A stretch of 64,000 bases of DNA from Amorphophallus konjac. Taxonomy: Eukaryota > Streptophyta > Magnoliopsida > Alismatales > Araceae. Under the pieces are notes generated by a model, which had not been told where the DNA came from, ran no database searches, and saw only the letters and a program-made list of their open reading frames with translations. The DNA lies in assembly GCA_022559845.1 (NCBI GenBank), contig CM040126.1:146576064-146640063 (forward strand). The letters run 5' to 3'. The translations under genes and the position numbers were made by a program. Below are positions 11,477 through 21,476 of the stretch, piece by piece (position 1 is the first letter of the stretch; the number at the start of each line of letters is the position of its first letter).

Positions 11477-12639
11477 TCTCAGCTAATCTGGTTTCTTCTA
11501 TATATGGTTCCTTGTTATCAGGGTCTCTGCACCTTAACGCGGGAGTTCTAGCCCTCGTCTCTCTTCCTTTTTATCCTTCTTTATCCAGTTTGGTGTCTGC
11601 CGCTCCTCAGTGTAGAGGAATCTACAACCCCTTGTTATGCTCTCCCACTTTATCCTGTCAAGCAAGGAATACAAAGCCCGTGCTGCTTAAAAGTCAAGAT
11701 CGCTTCAGGATTCTACTTCCATGCTATAGATTTGCAAGGTATCTTTATTTTGTGCAAGAATATACTATCATTATTATTACTCTTATTGTTATTCCTGCAC
11801 ATGCTTATAATGTTGTTTCCTTAAAACATGGTTAAGTGGCTTGTAGAAATCTTTTTATTTTAATCAAATGAGTTTGCTTCTGTAGCATCTTTAGGCTGGT
11901 GATAACTCTGCGCTGGGAGTCTAGTTTCATTACCCGATCGTTGAGGGTGACCATTGAGTATGGGTTTTTCACACACTTCACGGCAAGCCATAGCCGATCT
12001 CTCTGAGGCACACCATTGCTGCTTTGGCCATACTTTGGGTATGCACAAAGGCCTTTTTCTTTTCTCTACTCGACCAAATGCAGGGGCAAGAGGTGGATGG
12101 ATGAGATAACCAACCTATACGCTCCCCAATACGAGAGATGTCTCAAATAGGGGCAGTCTTGACCCTCGAATATGAGCGTTCATGTAAAATATAGCCAATA
12201 GGGGCTGTAAAAAAAATAAATCAATGAGAATCAATTTGCAAAATTATGGAAATCAAAGGCATGGCAAGAGTGGCAGTACAGTTCCCCGCGAGACTTCATG
12301 AGCCCGGTCGTGTGCAAGTCTGATAAATATGGGTCTCAAAATCAAAGACACAAAGCCCCGGCGCAACAGACTTACTCTTTGAGGGGTAGTGCCCTAGAAG
12401 GAATTCAAATCTTGATATCTCCCATCCTACATAAAGCTTATCTCTAATTTTCTTCTGCTTCTCCCTCTTAGGCTGGGTTGTATCCCGGATATGGCCTTAG
12501 TAGGGGCACCATTTTGGAGGCGGTTGGTTGTGGTAAGCCACCCTTAAATGCACACCCTACTTAAGGGAAGTCTTCAATGAAAGGGGGGGGGATGACGATC
12601 CTTGGCCAGTAGTTTGAGCCCGTTTTTGGATGTTGTGGA

Positions 12640-12850
12640 TTGCTATTCCAAAAAAAAAGAGATATTGTCAAAAATCTAAAAAAAATGAAATGTTGTTCAA
12701 AATCTAAAAAAATGAGATATTGTTCAAAATCCAAAAAAATGAGATATTGTCAAAAATCTAAAAAAATGATGAGATATTGTAAAAAATTTCAAAAAAATGA
12801 AATATTGTTAAAAAAACAATCAAATATTTTCAAAATCTAAAAAAATCAGG
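12640..12850 (+). repeat. A-rich ~35-bp tandem repeat
   Basis: Six or so units have the pattern GAGATATTGTTCAAAATC followed by AAAAAAATG. Unit length varies by a few bases. The array lies directly downstream of the module shared with element A. Confidence 0.8.
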
Positions 12851-14459
12851 AAAATTGAAAATTCTAAAAATATTTATCTTTTACATTTTATTTTGAGAAC
12901 ATATACGTACTCTGTTTGTTAGGTGTGCAGGTTGCAGGTACTCAAGCCTTCCTTGCTCCATATTTTATTCTATCTGTCTCCTATTCACGACTTCTGATCT
13001 GTTCTCTTCTTCAATCTATATCTCTCGATCTGTTCTGAAGCTCGGGTCCTTCTCAGCTCTCGCTTCGCTTCATCATATCTCCATGAGAGGGCTTTGCCTC
13101 ACGATTGTGAACCTGGCGGTTCTGCTTCATCTGATCTTGGGCTTTGATTAAATAGCGTATTTGTTTATGTCTTTTATCCCACCGTGTCCTTGTCACATGT
13201 TTATGTCCCTCAGTGTCGTCCCACGCATGTTGTTAGTTGCCTTGCATGTTGTTAGTTGTCTTACATATGTTATTAGTGTGTTGTCCTAACCATGTGGTCA
13301 TCCCTCATATTTTTATCCCAACCGTGTGTTGTCCCACCGCGTTGTTATATTGTCCCACCATGTTCATCGTGCATATATGTGGTTTGTTCATGCCTTTGCA
13401 TATGTGCTTGTTTATCTTGTTGTATTCTTTTCCATTCGTTATATCGTTATGTTATGTTACGATGTCTTTCGTTCATTTGTTCGTTACATCTTTATGTTAT
13501 GTTCATATTTGTTGGTTGTCTTATGATGAAAATTCTATAAAAATCAGAAAAATGTAAAAAAATCTAAAAAAATGCCATTTCGCTTGGCAGGTAAGTCAGG
13601 TATGGCTCTCTATCCCTGCTCATTGTTGCATTACTATATGATATATACATTATTATAGCCTCTCAAGGACCGGCTGGTTGCCCGTGTGTTCTGGGATCTG
13701 ATGTTTCCCTTTAACAAAAACGATGATGATCTAAGAGCATACAGTTAATCGTTGGATAGGCCGTTAGTTTGAGCCGGGTGGGGGACGATGGACTCTGTCT
13801 CACACGCCGTGGTTGCGGATGACTCTTGACCCCGTCTTGGCTTGGTTTAGCAATAGTATCCTTGAGTACTTTCTATTTTATCCTTTCTTTACATTCGTTT
13901 TGATGATTTCTTTATTTTAGCCCAGCATGAATCATGTCATTTTTTGAGCACTCACGCCTCGTGATCCGTTCAAGGTTTTCTCCTCAGTAATGGTTAATTG
14001 CACTTCAGCTCTCTTGGATAAGTGATTCCTCATTCCACTCCAAATTTGAACGATCTCTCTGATCCGCTTGCTCGGTCTGGTTGGCCAGCGTGATTACTGT
14101 CTGGATTTTATCTTAGTTTTATCTTTCCTTTTCCAGCTCTTATGCTGTATTTCCTTCCGACCCACTCATTATCCGTGGATTGTGTCCCCAATGAGGCTGA
14201 TCGTGTTTCCTTTCCCTTAGTTTAGTTCTCCAAACATGTCTCATCCTTGTCAGTCATTCAGAGTGGTTAGTTCGACATTTTCGGGAGAATTCCTGTCGCT
14301 TGTTGGTTGTGACGGGTGTCTTTTGCCTTGATGTCCGCTTATCAGTTCTTTCCGCTTCATCTCTGCTTCATCTCTGTTTCACATCGCTATCATTTTCGCT
14401 CCATCTTCTTTCCATTTCACCTTCGCGTCGCTTTCGCTTGTTCCCTTGCAAAGCAGACA

Positions 14460-14474
14460 TCAAGGAGGGACATC
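14460..14474 (+). other. Polypurine-type tract of element B
   Basis: AAGGAGGGACATC sits immediately before the TGTTGACACCC start of the 3' LTR, the usual place for the plus-strand primer. Confidence 0.55.
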
Positions 14475-16300
14475 TGTTGACACCCGTTTTTAGCCCACAA
14501 GTTGCGTCATTTCTCTTATTCATCTTTTTTGATGTCCCGAATTACCCATTATTTTGGAGCCTTCCTTGGATAGATTTTGAGCCCATTTCATTATTCCCTA
14601 GTCTCTGGATTTCGGAGATCATGATTTCTTAGAGCCCCGGAGCATATCTTATCAACTTCCGACTTCCAAGTTGACTTACGACCCATTTTGGTCGACTTTC
14701 CATCGAGCATTCGACTACTGCCCTTGTGCAGTCTTGAAGACGATCATTTTTCATCCCCTTCCTTTTCTCTATTCAAAAAGTTGTCTTCACTAAAGTTGTT
14801 CGTATTTTAAAGATATACAATTTCTTCTTCTACACCATTGGCCAGTTCTCCACCGATTTCAAGTTATTCACATTTTTCTAGCACGTTGCGATGTTCACCT
14901 ACGTCCCAGATTTTTCTCTCTCTGTTCTAACCCCATTTTCTCCATCTTCCAATTATTTTTTCATCTTGCTCTCTTCATTCAAGTTGTTCATTTTTCAGTT
15001 ATCTACAATTTCTTTTTCTATCACTTTCGCTAGTTCTGCACCATTTGAGAGATACACTATAATTTCCAAAGTCACGCGTAGTCTGCCCAAAATGTTCCTC
15101 CAGCCGCCAAACGGTCTATTGGTAGACCGCTAGGGCCCAAGAAGTGGTCTATTAGTAGACCGCTAGACCACAAGAAACGGATCTACGATAGACCGCTAAG
15201 CCCAAACTTGTTCGAAATTGTCCCGTTCAACCCCTAGAGCCTTGCGGTCACTCCCTAGACCGTTTGTGATCCTCATGCGGTCCTTTAATAGACCGTTTTC
15301 TCTGTAGGTGGTCTTACGATAGACCGTTTGCCAGACAGAGAGTCCTAAACTTCATGAACTCCGATTTCTTCGCCCTGGGACTCTTTAGAGACCTTGTTTG
15401 ATCTATTTTCTCCTAGAAGAAGCTTCCAGATCATCTCTAATTGATCTAGGACTCTTATCCCCACTATTATCTAGAGTTTTGTGCATCTAAATCCCCTATT
15501 TTGGATGTTCATCTCAGATTTAAACTCAATGGTTTTTTTTTCATATAAATATCTGCCCAGTTCGTAGTTGCAAAGGAGGGCTCTTTCTGGACGTCGGGCG
15601 AAGCCATGCTGCATCTCCAACTCACAACTTCGACCCCATCTTGAAGAGGGAAGTATTAACTTTCCATTCCATCCTTCTGGGCTTAATTTATGGTCTATGC
15701 TCTTAGTTCTCATCTCCTCAATTTCACAAATCATCACAGTTTTTACACTTTTTTGCTACACATGCACTTTTGCATGTTTTGCATCAACGATTTCTCCCTA
15801 GTCTTTACATCTTAATATGTGATTTCAACTCTCATGCATCCACAATACACACACCTATCTTTTGCACCCTTCCACAAGGGTTAAAAACCTCCCCCCGGTG
15901 AGTTTGCCCTCAATTTCTACCCCTATTTATCACTCCGGGATTGATACTACACTTCATGATCTAATGGGTTTTTCTCTTGTGGTTTTGCTTTGTTTTGTAG
16001 AAGAGCATGAATAGAACGTGAGGCCTTCTTCTTTTAGCCGGCTGGAAGATGAAGAGGTGTAATTCACAACATCCCCCGCACCCTGTTCCTTAAGCGCGAT
16101 CAAGTCTTCATCTTTTTCCAAGGTACACGGTGTCGTTCCTTTTATTCCTTCATCCCTTGTCGTTGTTGGAACCTTGGTGGCGATCATGGTATGTTCTTTC
16201 TATCTTTCCATCGCCCTTTTCTTTCTTCATATTGTTGCATGATTCATGCATACCTATTAGTCTACGGGGCGGGGTGATACATAAACTATCAACATCTACA
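14475..16300 (+). repeat. Element B 3' LTR
   Basis: This matches 4321-6149 and is 1826 bp against 1829. It carries the same hairpin array (about 15110-15330) and TATA box (15544-15551). Host element A resumes at 16301. Confidence 0.92.
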
Positions 16301-16860
16301 GGAAGGGGGGGCGGTGTTGTGGAGGCTGGTGGAGCTGTAGGAGTTGGGGGTGTAATAGTGGAGGGTTTGACACGTTGATAACATCAGATGGGGCGAGAGG
16401 TGTTAGGGGCAAGAGAAGACTCATGATGCATTGGCGTGGGTGATTGGAGTATCGACCCATCGTCGTAACACTAATGAGTCCAAAAATGGGGGTTGGATCG
16501 GGGACGGTGGCATCGTCCTAAGCAAGGGGTTCATCTAGTGGCAGTGGAGGGAGAGGAAAACGAAGGAAACTCGGAAGTGGTGCCTTTGAAACTTCATCAT
16601 CACGTGCCGTCTTTGGTTCTTCACATGCCGGCTCTTCATTGTCAGGTTCAAGTAGACGCCGTCATGGAGGCGTATTCATGGGTGGTGAAATGTAATGGTG
16701 TTGCAGAGGATTTTGTGAATGTAAGTGTGTATGCGGAAGCGGAGGGCTGTATTGATAATCGGTGTGGATGGGTGGACGGTGTCCACTTAATCATTAAAAC
16801 TCGCTGGCTCTAGTCGTCTCTCATATCCTTCCAATCTTTCTCCATCTTTGTAATGTTGTT
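16301..16860 (-). other. Decayed linker of element A between gag remnant and proline-rich protein
   Basis: Minus-strand frames are Pro/Leu-rich (for example PLPPLPLDEPLA) and broken by stops. The end nearest 16301 reads PTPTAPPASTTPPP, continuing the proline-rich repeat protein on the far side of element B. Confidence 0.5.
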
Positions 16861-17650
16861 CAGGACGGTGTGAGAGGATTGACTGGAGAAGGAGGAGAAG
16901 GAGCAGGCCGCGGGCTCGTAACCCTCTTTAATTGTTCCTCCAATGAAGCGACTTTATCAGCGAGAACCTGTTGGAGGGGTGTAACATGAGAAGTGGAGGG
17001 TTGACATAGTGGCTTTGAAGGAGGGGCTGCATAAGATGGCCATTGAGGGGGATTAATGGGATGACCTGGAAAAGGACCCAGTCGAGCTAGGTTGCAAGGA
17101 ATAAAAGGGCCTTGGGGCCGTGAATGGGAAGGAATAGAAGGAGGCGGGTGAGAGACCACCCGAAGAGGGGTATGTGCAGAAGAGGGAGGCGGGTGATGGA
17201 CCACCTGAATAGAAATAGAAGGAGGTGGGTGATAAGCCACCCGAATGGGAATATGAACATGAGAGGGAGGCGGGTGATGGGCCACCCGAATGGGAGTGGA
17301 AGGAGAATGGGAAGAACTAGGTGCACCCTCAACAACGGCTTTAAGAGCTTGGATTTGTTGAGGGGGGAGATGATCTATAGCATGCAAGATCCGGGAGACC
17401 TTCTCATCATAGGGAGGAGACGGTCCCGAAGGAATAGTGGCTCGCAAATGAGACGGGGACCATGAGATTGGAGTCTACCCATAGGTGGGGCAGGACCATA
17501 TGAATGAGGACGTGGCCCTTTGAAAGAATTGCAGTGAGAATTATGAAATTGAGGATTGTAAGATGTGCTAGGTTGTGCATCTTCATGATTATTAGATATG
17601 TTATCCAAGCCAAACATCATGCAAAAAATCAACCAAGATGCAGTCAAAGC
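16860..17650 (-). pseudogene. Element A gag N-terminal remnant
   Basis: Minus-strand frames starting near 17647 and 17447 encode a His/Ser/Pro-rich segment, the stretch KVSRILHAIDHLPPQQIQAL, a repeat of about 16 residues with RVAHHPPPS, and a short coiled-coil-like end, ADKVASLEEQLKRV. That end corresponds in position to IAQTQCQLDELQRRI in element B. A frame change near 17460 and a stop at 16860 break it. The gag core expected next is absent. I take it as a gag remnant from its position after the leader and its similarity of layout to B. Confidence 0.55.
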
Positions 17651-18912
17651 GCAATTGCAAAAATGTCAAGCAAGTGGATGTTTATGCTTGATTTTTTTTC
17701 TTATGTTAACCTTGGTGAATTAAATGATTTTTAACAAGGTTGATATGATCCACTCAAGGTAATGAACCTAGTTTCAGTAAGATTTTGCTTCAATGTCAAC
17801 TAGGTTGAATCTCACCATGCATAGGCCAACTAACCCGGGACTTCAAAAGGTACAACCTGCCCAAGCGTCCGTGAGGGAATCTACGGGTGCGGGGACTTAT
17901 GGAGGCCTTGGTTTAAGAGATCCCAGTCCAAAGAGATGGAGTGCTCAATGGAGGGTACTTCCTTAACCAAGAGGGGGTAAGGCTCCTATAAGTGTAGGGA
18001 GAGGAGGTCTCCCAAACCTAGATGCTCCTGTAATGCAAGTACTAATGCAAAAGGAAGAAAAAAAATCACACAGGATAATGTAATATGAATACGATGAAGA
18101 GGGAAAATAAAAAGAGAACAAAAATGCAAATGTGCTAATGCCAATGGATAAATAGTGGATGCAATATGACCTTATGGGATGTAATTAACAAATGCAGACA
18201 TGATAGACTAATGCAAATAGATGAAATGCAAACAAGCCAAACAAACAAGAAAATGCAAAAAAGGTGATATGTAGTGATGGGATAACAGTATGCCACAGAG
18301 AAGATGAACGAAATATATAATGCAATGGGGGCAACTATGCGACCAATGCAACAATAGAGAAAGTGAGAACATGCAACAAATGCACGGATGAGTATAAGTG
18401 CAAATGCAACGGGATGCAACGAATGTAAATGGTGTGAATGATATGCAACAGAGAGGTGGGCATGCAATGGATGCAAGCCAATCACAGAAATGCAACAATG
18501 AGACAGCAAGGAGGGAATGGGTGTCGTCCACTGATGGAATCGAGAATGGTCATGCAACAAATGGGAAAGAAAATGACATGTAGCAGATAGGGAAAACTTA
18601 AGAAGACAAATGGGCGTCTGCCAACGTGGGCACCCACTCCCCCCCCTTTTTTTAGGAAAAGAATGGGCGACTGATGAACTAGACACCCATTAAGTGGGTG
18701 TCCACGGTGGTTGACACAATTTTTTTTGTTTTTGTTTTAAATTGGATAACATAAAATGGAATTTTAATAAATCTATGAATGACAATCACTTGAGGGAATA
18801 AGAGGGAAAGAGTGCTCGTGGAACACGAATGGGAGATGCACCGTGGGTGCAAAAAGGGAGATGTCACACATGGGTGCCCAATGGGGAGGGTAATAAAAGA
18901 GAAAAATAATAG
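17650..18912 (-). other. Leader of element A
   Basis: No supported gene is visible. From about 18050 to 18580 the plus strand has dozens of scattered ATGCAA words, giving a loose simple-sequence texture. A CCCCACCC-like and T-rich segment lies near 18640-18740. The region sits between the primer site and the gag remnant, so it is the transcribed leader of A. Confidence 0.55.
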
Positions 18913-18933
18913 GAAGTCCCACCGTGATCGCCA
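18913..18933 (-). other. Primer-binding site of element A
   Basis: On the minus strand TGGCGATCACGGTGGGACTT begins 3 bases after the LTR end. It is the same site as in element B, which supports both the orientation of A and its kinship with B. Confidence 0.7.
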
Positions 18934-19645
18934 ATCTGTAGATCTAATTAAAATCCACTTAAGAAAATGAATAAGTTAAAAATAAGAAGAGGGAGAGCAT
19001 ACGATGGATGCAACAAGGAGGGTGATCGCCAGAGACTGCGGGACTCAAAATGATATAGCAATGAAAAGAAAGGATCGCGATATTACCATAAAGCCTAGGG
19101 AGATTGTGAGTCGACTGCCTTCTCTTCCTATCGGCGGCCGAAGGAGAGAGTTTTCCTTCTTTATTACCCTTGCAAGGAAGATAACAACACCAACAAATAA
19201 ATATGGAATCAGCAAACCAAATGTGTAGTATCAAATCCAAATGAAATATATAAATGTGAATATATGGAGATGAACACACCTGTTGGGGTGTTACCCCTTT
19301 AAACCCCTATGCAAAGGGTTGGGATAAAATATGATGAATGTAAATAAGTGGAGACATGCAAGTGTTGCACTGATGGAGGCTCAACGTGGTTGAGGTAAGG
19401 AGATGGAGAAATAATATAATGCATGCATGCAGTTAAAGAATAAAAGAACGAAGAATAGATAATAGAGAATATAGAAGAAGTAGAAGAGCCTGGGATTATT
19501 CTCCTGGCTTTGATGGACATTCGGGAGTGAGTTTCCAGGAGGATGAAGCCTTAGCCGCAGGGAAAACTCCTCCTTGAGCCAAGAAACCGGCAGCACCTCC
19601 CCTCTGCTAATGGAGTCGCCCCCTTGAGCAAGAGTCGCAGGGCTC

Positions 19646-19653
19646 TATTTATA
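19646..19653 (-). promoter_or_regulatory. TATA box of element A LTR
   Basis: The minus strand reads TATAAATA, followed by GAGCCCTG, about 1.13 kb into the LTR. This matches the spacing in element B. Confidence 0.6.
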
Positions 19654-19823
19654 GGGAGAGATGTGTGGGTTTAATCCGAATAAAGTTAGGATAATCACCC
19701 ATGGCAATAGGATAAAATTGGGAAGAGTCCTCCAAGTTTGGAAGGCCACTGGATCCTTACCCAAACGAAACGGACCACAAAACCAGAAAGGGAGGAGCTG
19801 CTAGCGAAGTTGGGCGATTGTAG

Positions 19824-20185
19824 AAAAATGGCGTCTAATGCTATGGACGTTTATAAAATGAATGTCCACTGTACCAAACGTAATTTAAAAGAAAAGCCAC
19901 GAAAATCTCTCAGAAAAATGACGTCATATGCCACTGACGTTTATAAAATAAACGTCCATTACAACAGACGCAATTTAGCAGGAAAGAAAAGTCGCAAAAA
20001 TCTCTTAGCAAAATGACATCATATGCCACTGACGTTTATAAAATAAACGTCTATTACAACAGACGCAATTTAGCACTAAAATAACATGAAAGAAAAGCAA
20101 CGAAAATCTCTCAGAAAAATGACGTCGAATATAGCTGACGTTTATAAAATAAACGTCAACTATAACCGACGCAATTTAGCCAAAT
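19824..20185. repeat. ~100-bp tandem repeat with GACGT hairpins, about four copies
   Basis: Units of about 95-105 bp carry AAAATCTCTCAGAAAAATG, then GACGTCATATGCCACTGACG, then TTTATAAAATAAACGTC. In the last unit TGACGTTTAT-AAA-ATAAACGTCA is a 10-bp perfect inverted repeat. TGACGTCA-like words occur in the units. From general knowledge, ACGT-core sites are bound by plant bZIP factors. The array lies upstream of the TATA box on the minus strand, that is, in U3. Confidence 0.8.
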
Positions 20186-20534
20186 AAATAAGGCAAGCCC
20201 ATTATTTCCAAAAATCGATGAAGAATGCACGTCTGGCCTTGTAGACGTTCATTAGAGAGAATATGTATTTCAACCGGACTCGAAAAATCTGAAGAACGGG
20301 TGAGAATGGGCTCAGACGCACAAATAAAATCAAACAAAAATGAAAAAGAATTGGTGTCCGCCCCTGTGGGTGCTAATTATTTTTCTATTTTTATTTTTTT
20401 TATCTTTTCGATGAACATGCGTCCGACTGAGCTGACTCCAAATATATTTTTTTTCATATTTTTTCGACCCCAAAAACTCACTCAAAATGGCTTAGAATGA
20501 TCGCGCGAAATAAATAAAGAAATAATAAAACTCA

Positions 20535-20625
20535 AGAAATGGCATTAACTATAAAAGCCACTATTTCTTTTGTTTTATTTTTTTATTTAAAAAAAGAAAT
20601 GGCGTCCATCATTCTAGCCACTATT
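20535..20625. repeat. AAGAAATGGC / GCCACTATTTCTT inverted repeats
   Basis: Two neighbouring units each read AAGAAATGGC, then 12-15 bases, then GCCACTATTTCTT. They form potential hairpins with arms of about 8-10 bp near the outer end of element A's LTR. Confidence 0.7.
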
Positions 20626-20839
20626 TCTTTAAAATCTGTAAAAATGGAGAAAAATGCCTAGAAAATCCTGAAAAATCTAAAAAATAGAAAAAAAAATAGG
20701 GAAAAAAATAAGGAAAAGCCAAAAATCCAAGAAAAGTGAAAAAATCACTCAAACAAGGTCGATTTGAGGGTCAAATTAGGGTATCACAAGTAATAGGAGA
20801 TGTGTTCATATTAATGTCAATTTTGGCGTGTCTATAGAA

Positions 20840-21270
20840 GTGTCACCAGCTTTCGGTAGTTCGGGCGACTCTTCAAAGAAAGCTTCGTCAGGAGCGACCC
20901 CCCAAGGTCGATTGCGGGACTCTTGGCTCTCAAGCAAGCCACGGGGGAAAAGCTGAGGGCCTACATTAACCACTTTAAGGCAGAGGCCCGGCGCATCCCC
21001 CGCCTCGACGTTGCATCCGCAATCACCACCCTGACGGGGGGAACCCACGATGAAGGGCTCCGACGAGAGTTGGTGCTCCATCCCCCTTGCTCTTTTGTCG
21101 ACCTCGTGACCCTAGCTGTACGTAACGCAGAGTGCGAGGAGGTTTTAATTGCCTGCCTGGATAGCCCCAGCCGAGGGAAGGAGGGGGAGAGGAAGTGCCC
21201 ATCTGATCACCCCTCCGGCCAAGGAAATAGAAGGAACTGGAAGACAAGGAAATAAAGCAGGCAAAAGAAG
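20840..21270 (+). pseudogene. gag: Tat/RIRE2-type gag fragment
   Basis: One frame gives FGRLFKESFVRSDPP, then ALKQATGEKLRAYINHFKAE, ARRIPRLDVASAITTLTGG, HDEGLRRELVLHPP and SFVDLVTLAVRNAECEE. This is the middle of a plant gypsy gag core. Both ends are lost: the upstream side abuts element A's LTR near 20789 and the downstream side meets the LTR at 21477. A basic tail (KKKEAKSR near 21280-21300) may be part of the same gag. It belongs to a third element that is otherwise absent here. Confidence 0.8.
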
Positions 21271-21476
21271 GAAGTTAAGAAAAAGAAAGAGGCAAAAAGT
21301 CGAGTACAAATTAAATCACAATCCAGTGAGATCGGAGACGAGGCTCGAGGGATCGGCTATCCCTTGGAGATTGTTGAAGATGGCAGATCCTCGGTGCTCG
21401 GTGCCGCCTCAATAGTCGAACGTTGTGTACGCGTTGTCCCTTCGAAAACCACTGGCTCGGGCACTGACAGCACCTG
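21270..21476 (+). other. Remainder of the Tat gag fragment
   Basis: This short stretch follows the gag core. It is lysine/arginine-coding at first and then shows no recognisable motif before the LTR boundary at 21477. Confidence 0.4.

Larger units (their letters stand above)
11477..14474 (+). other. 3' untranslated region of element B
   Basis: This is about 3 kb with no supportable gene. It includes the module conserved with element A (about 11870-12560), an A-rich repeat block (12640-12850), a C/T-rich part around 13180-13400 with recurring TTGTCCCACC-type words, and a purine-rich tract next to the 3' LTR. No pol remnant is visible. Confidence 0.6.
4321..16300 (+). mobile_element. Element B: non-autonomous Tat/Ogre-like LTR retrotransposon
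   Basis: The element is 11,980 bp with direct LTRs at 4321-6149 and 14475-16300, starting TGTTGACACCC and ending CATCTACA. A primer-binding site lies 7 bases inside the left LTR and a purine-rich tract ends at the right LTR. The interior holds a decayed gag (7762-9590), a second coding stretch in another frame (about 9700-11476), two tandem-repeat blocks and a long untranslated tail. No RT, RNase H or integrase motif was found over about 4 kb downstream of the coding region, so it must have depended on enzymes supplied by a relative. The flanking 5-mers GGCGA and GGAAG do not match, so the target duplication is decayed or lost. Confidence 0.85.
16301..20788 (-). mobile_element. Element A, upstream part (LTR, primer site, leader, gag remnant)
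   Basis: On the minus strand, from 20788 downward, the order is LTR (20788-18937), primer-binding site (18933-18913), leader (to about 17650), gag-like remnant (17650-16860) and a proline-rich linker, and then the point where element B interrupts (16301/4320). Compared with B, the gag core segment (PSYHRYGG through the zinc-knuckle region) is missing. A is therefore further reduced than B. Confidence 0.75.
18937..20788 (-). repeat. Element A 5' LTR
   Basis: On the minus strand it starts TGTGATACCC (20788) and ends TCTACA (18937), 1852 bp, next to the primer site. It contains a TATA box on the minus strand, a ~100-bp tandem array upstream of it, and AAGAAATGGC...GCCACTATTTCTT inverted repeats near 20535-20625. 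Its downstream part is similar to the plus-strand LTR at 29271-30580. Its partner LTR lies outside the window. Confidence 0.75.

Noticed and set aside
20225..20500. 91-codon open frame in element A's LTR
   Set aside because: It is antisense to the element, inside an LTR, with low-complexity Phe/Ile ends from T-rich DNA.
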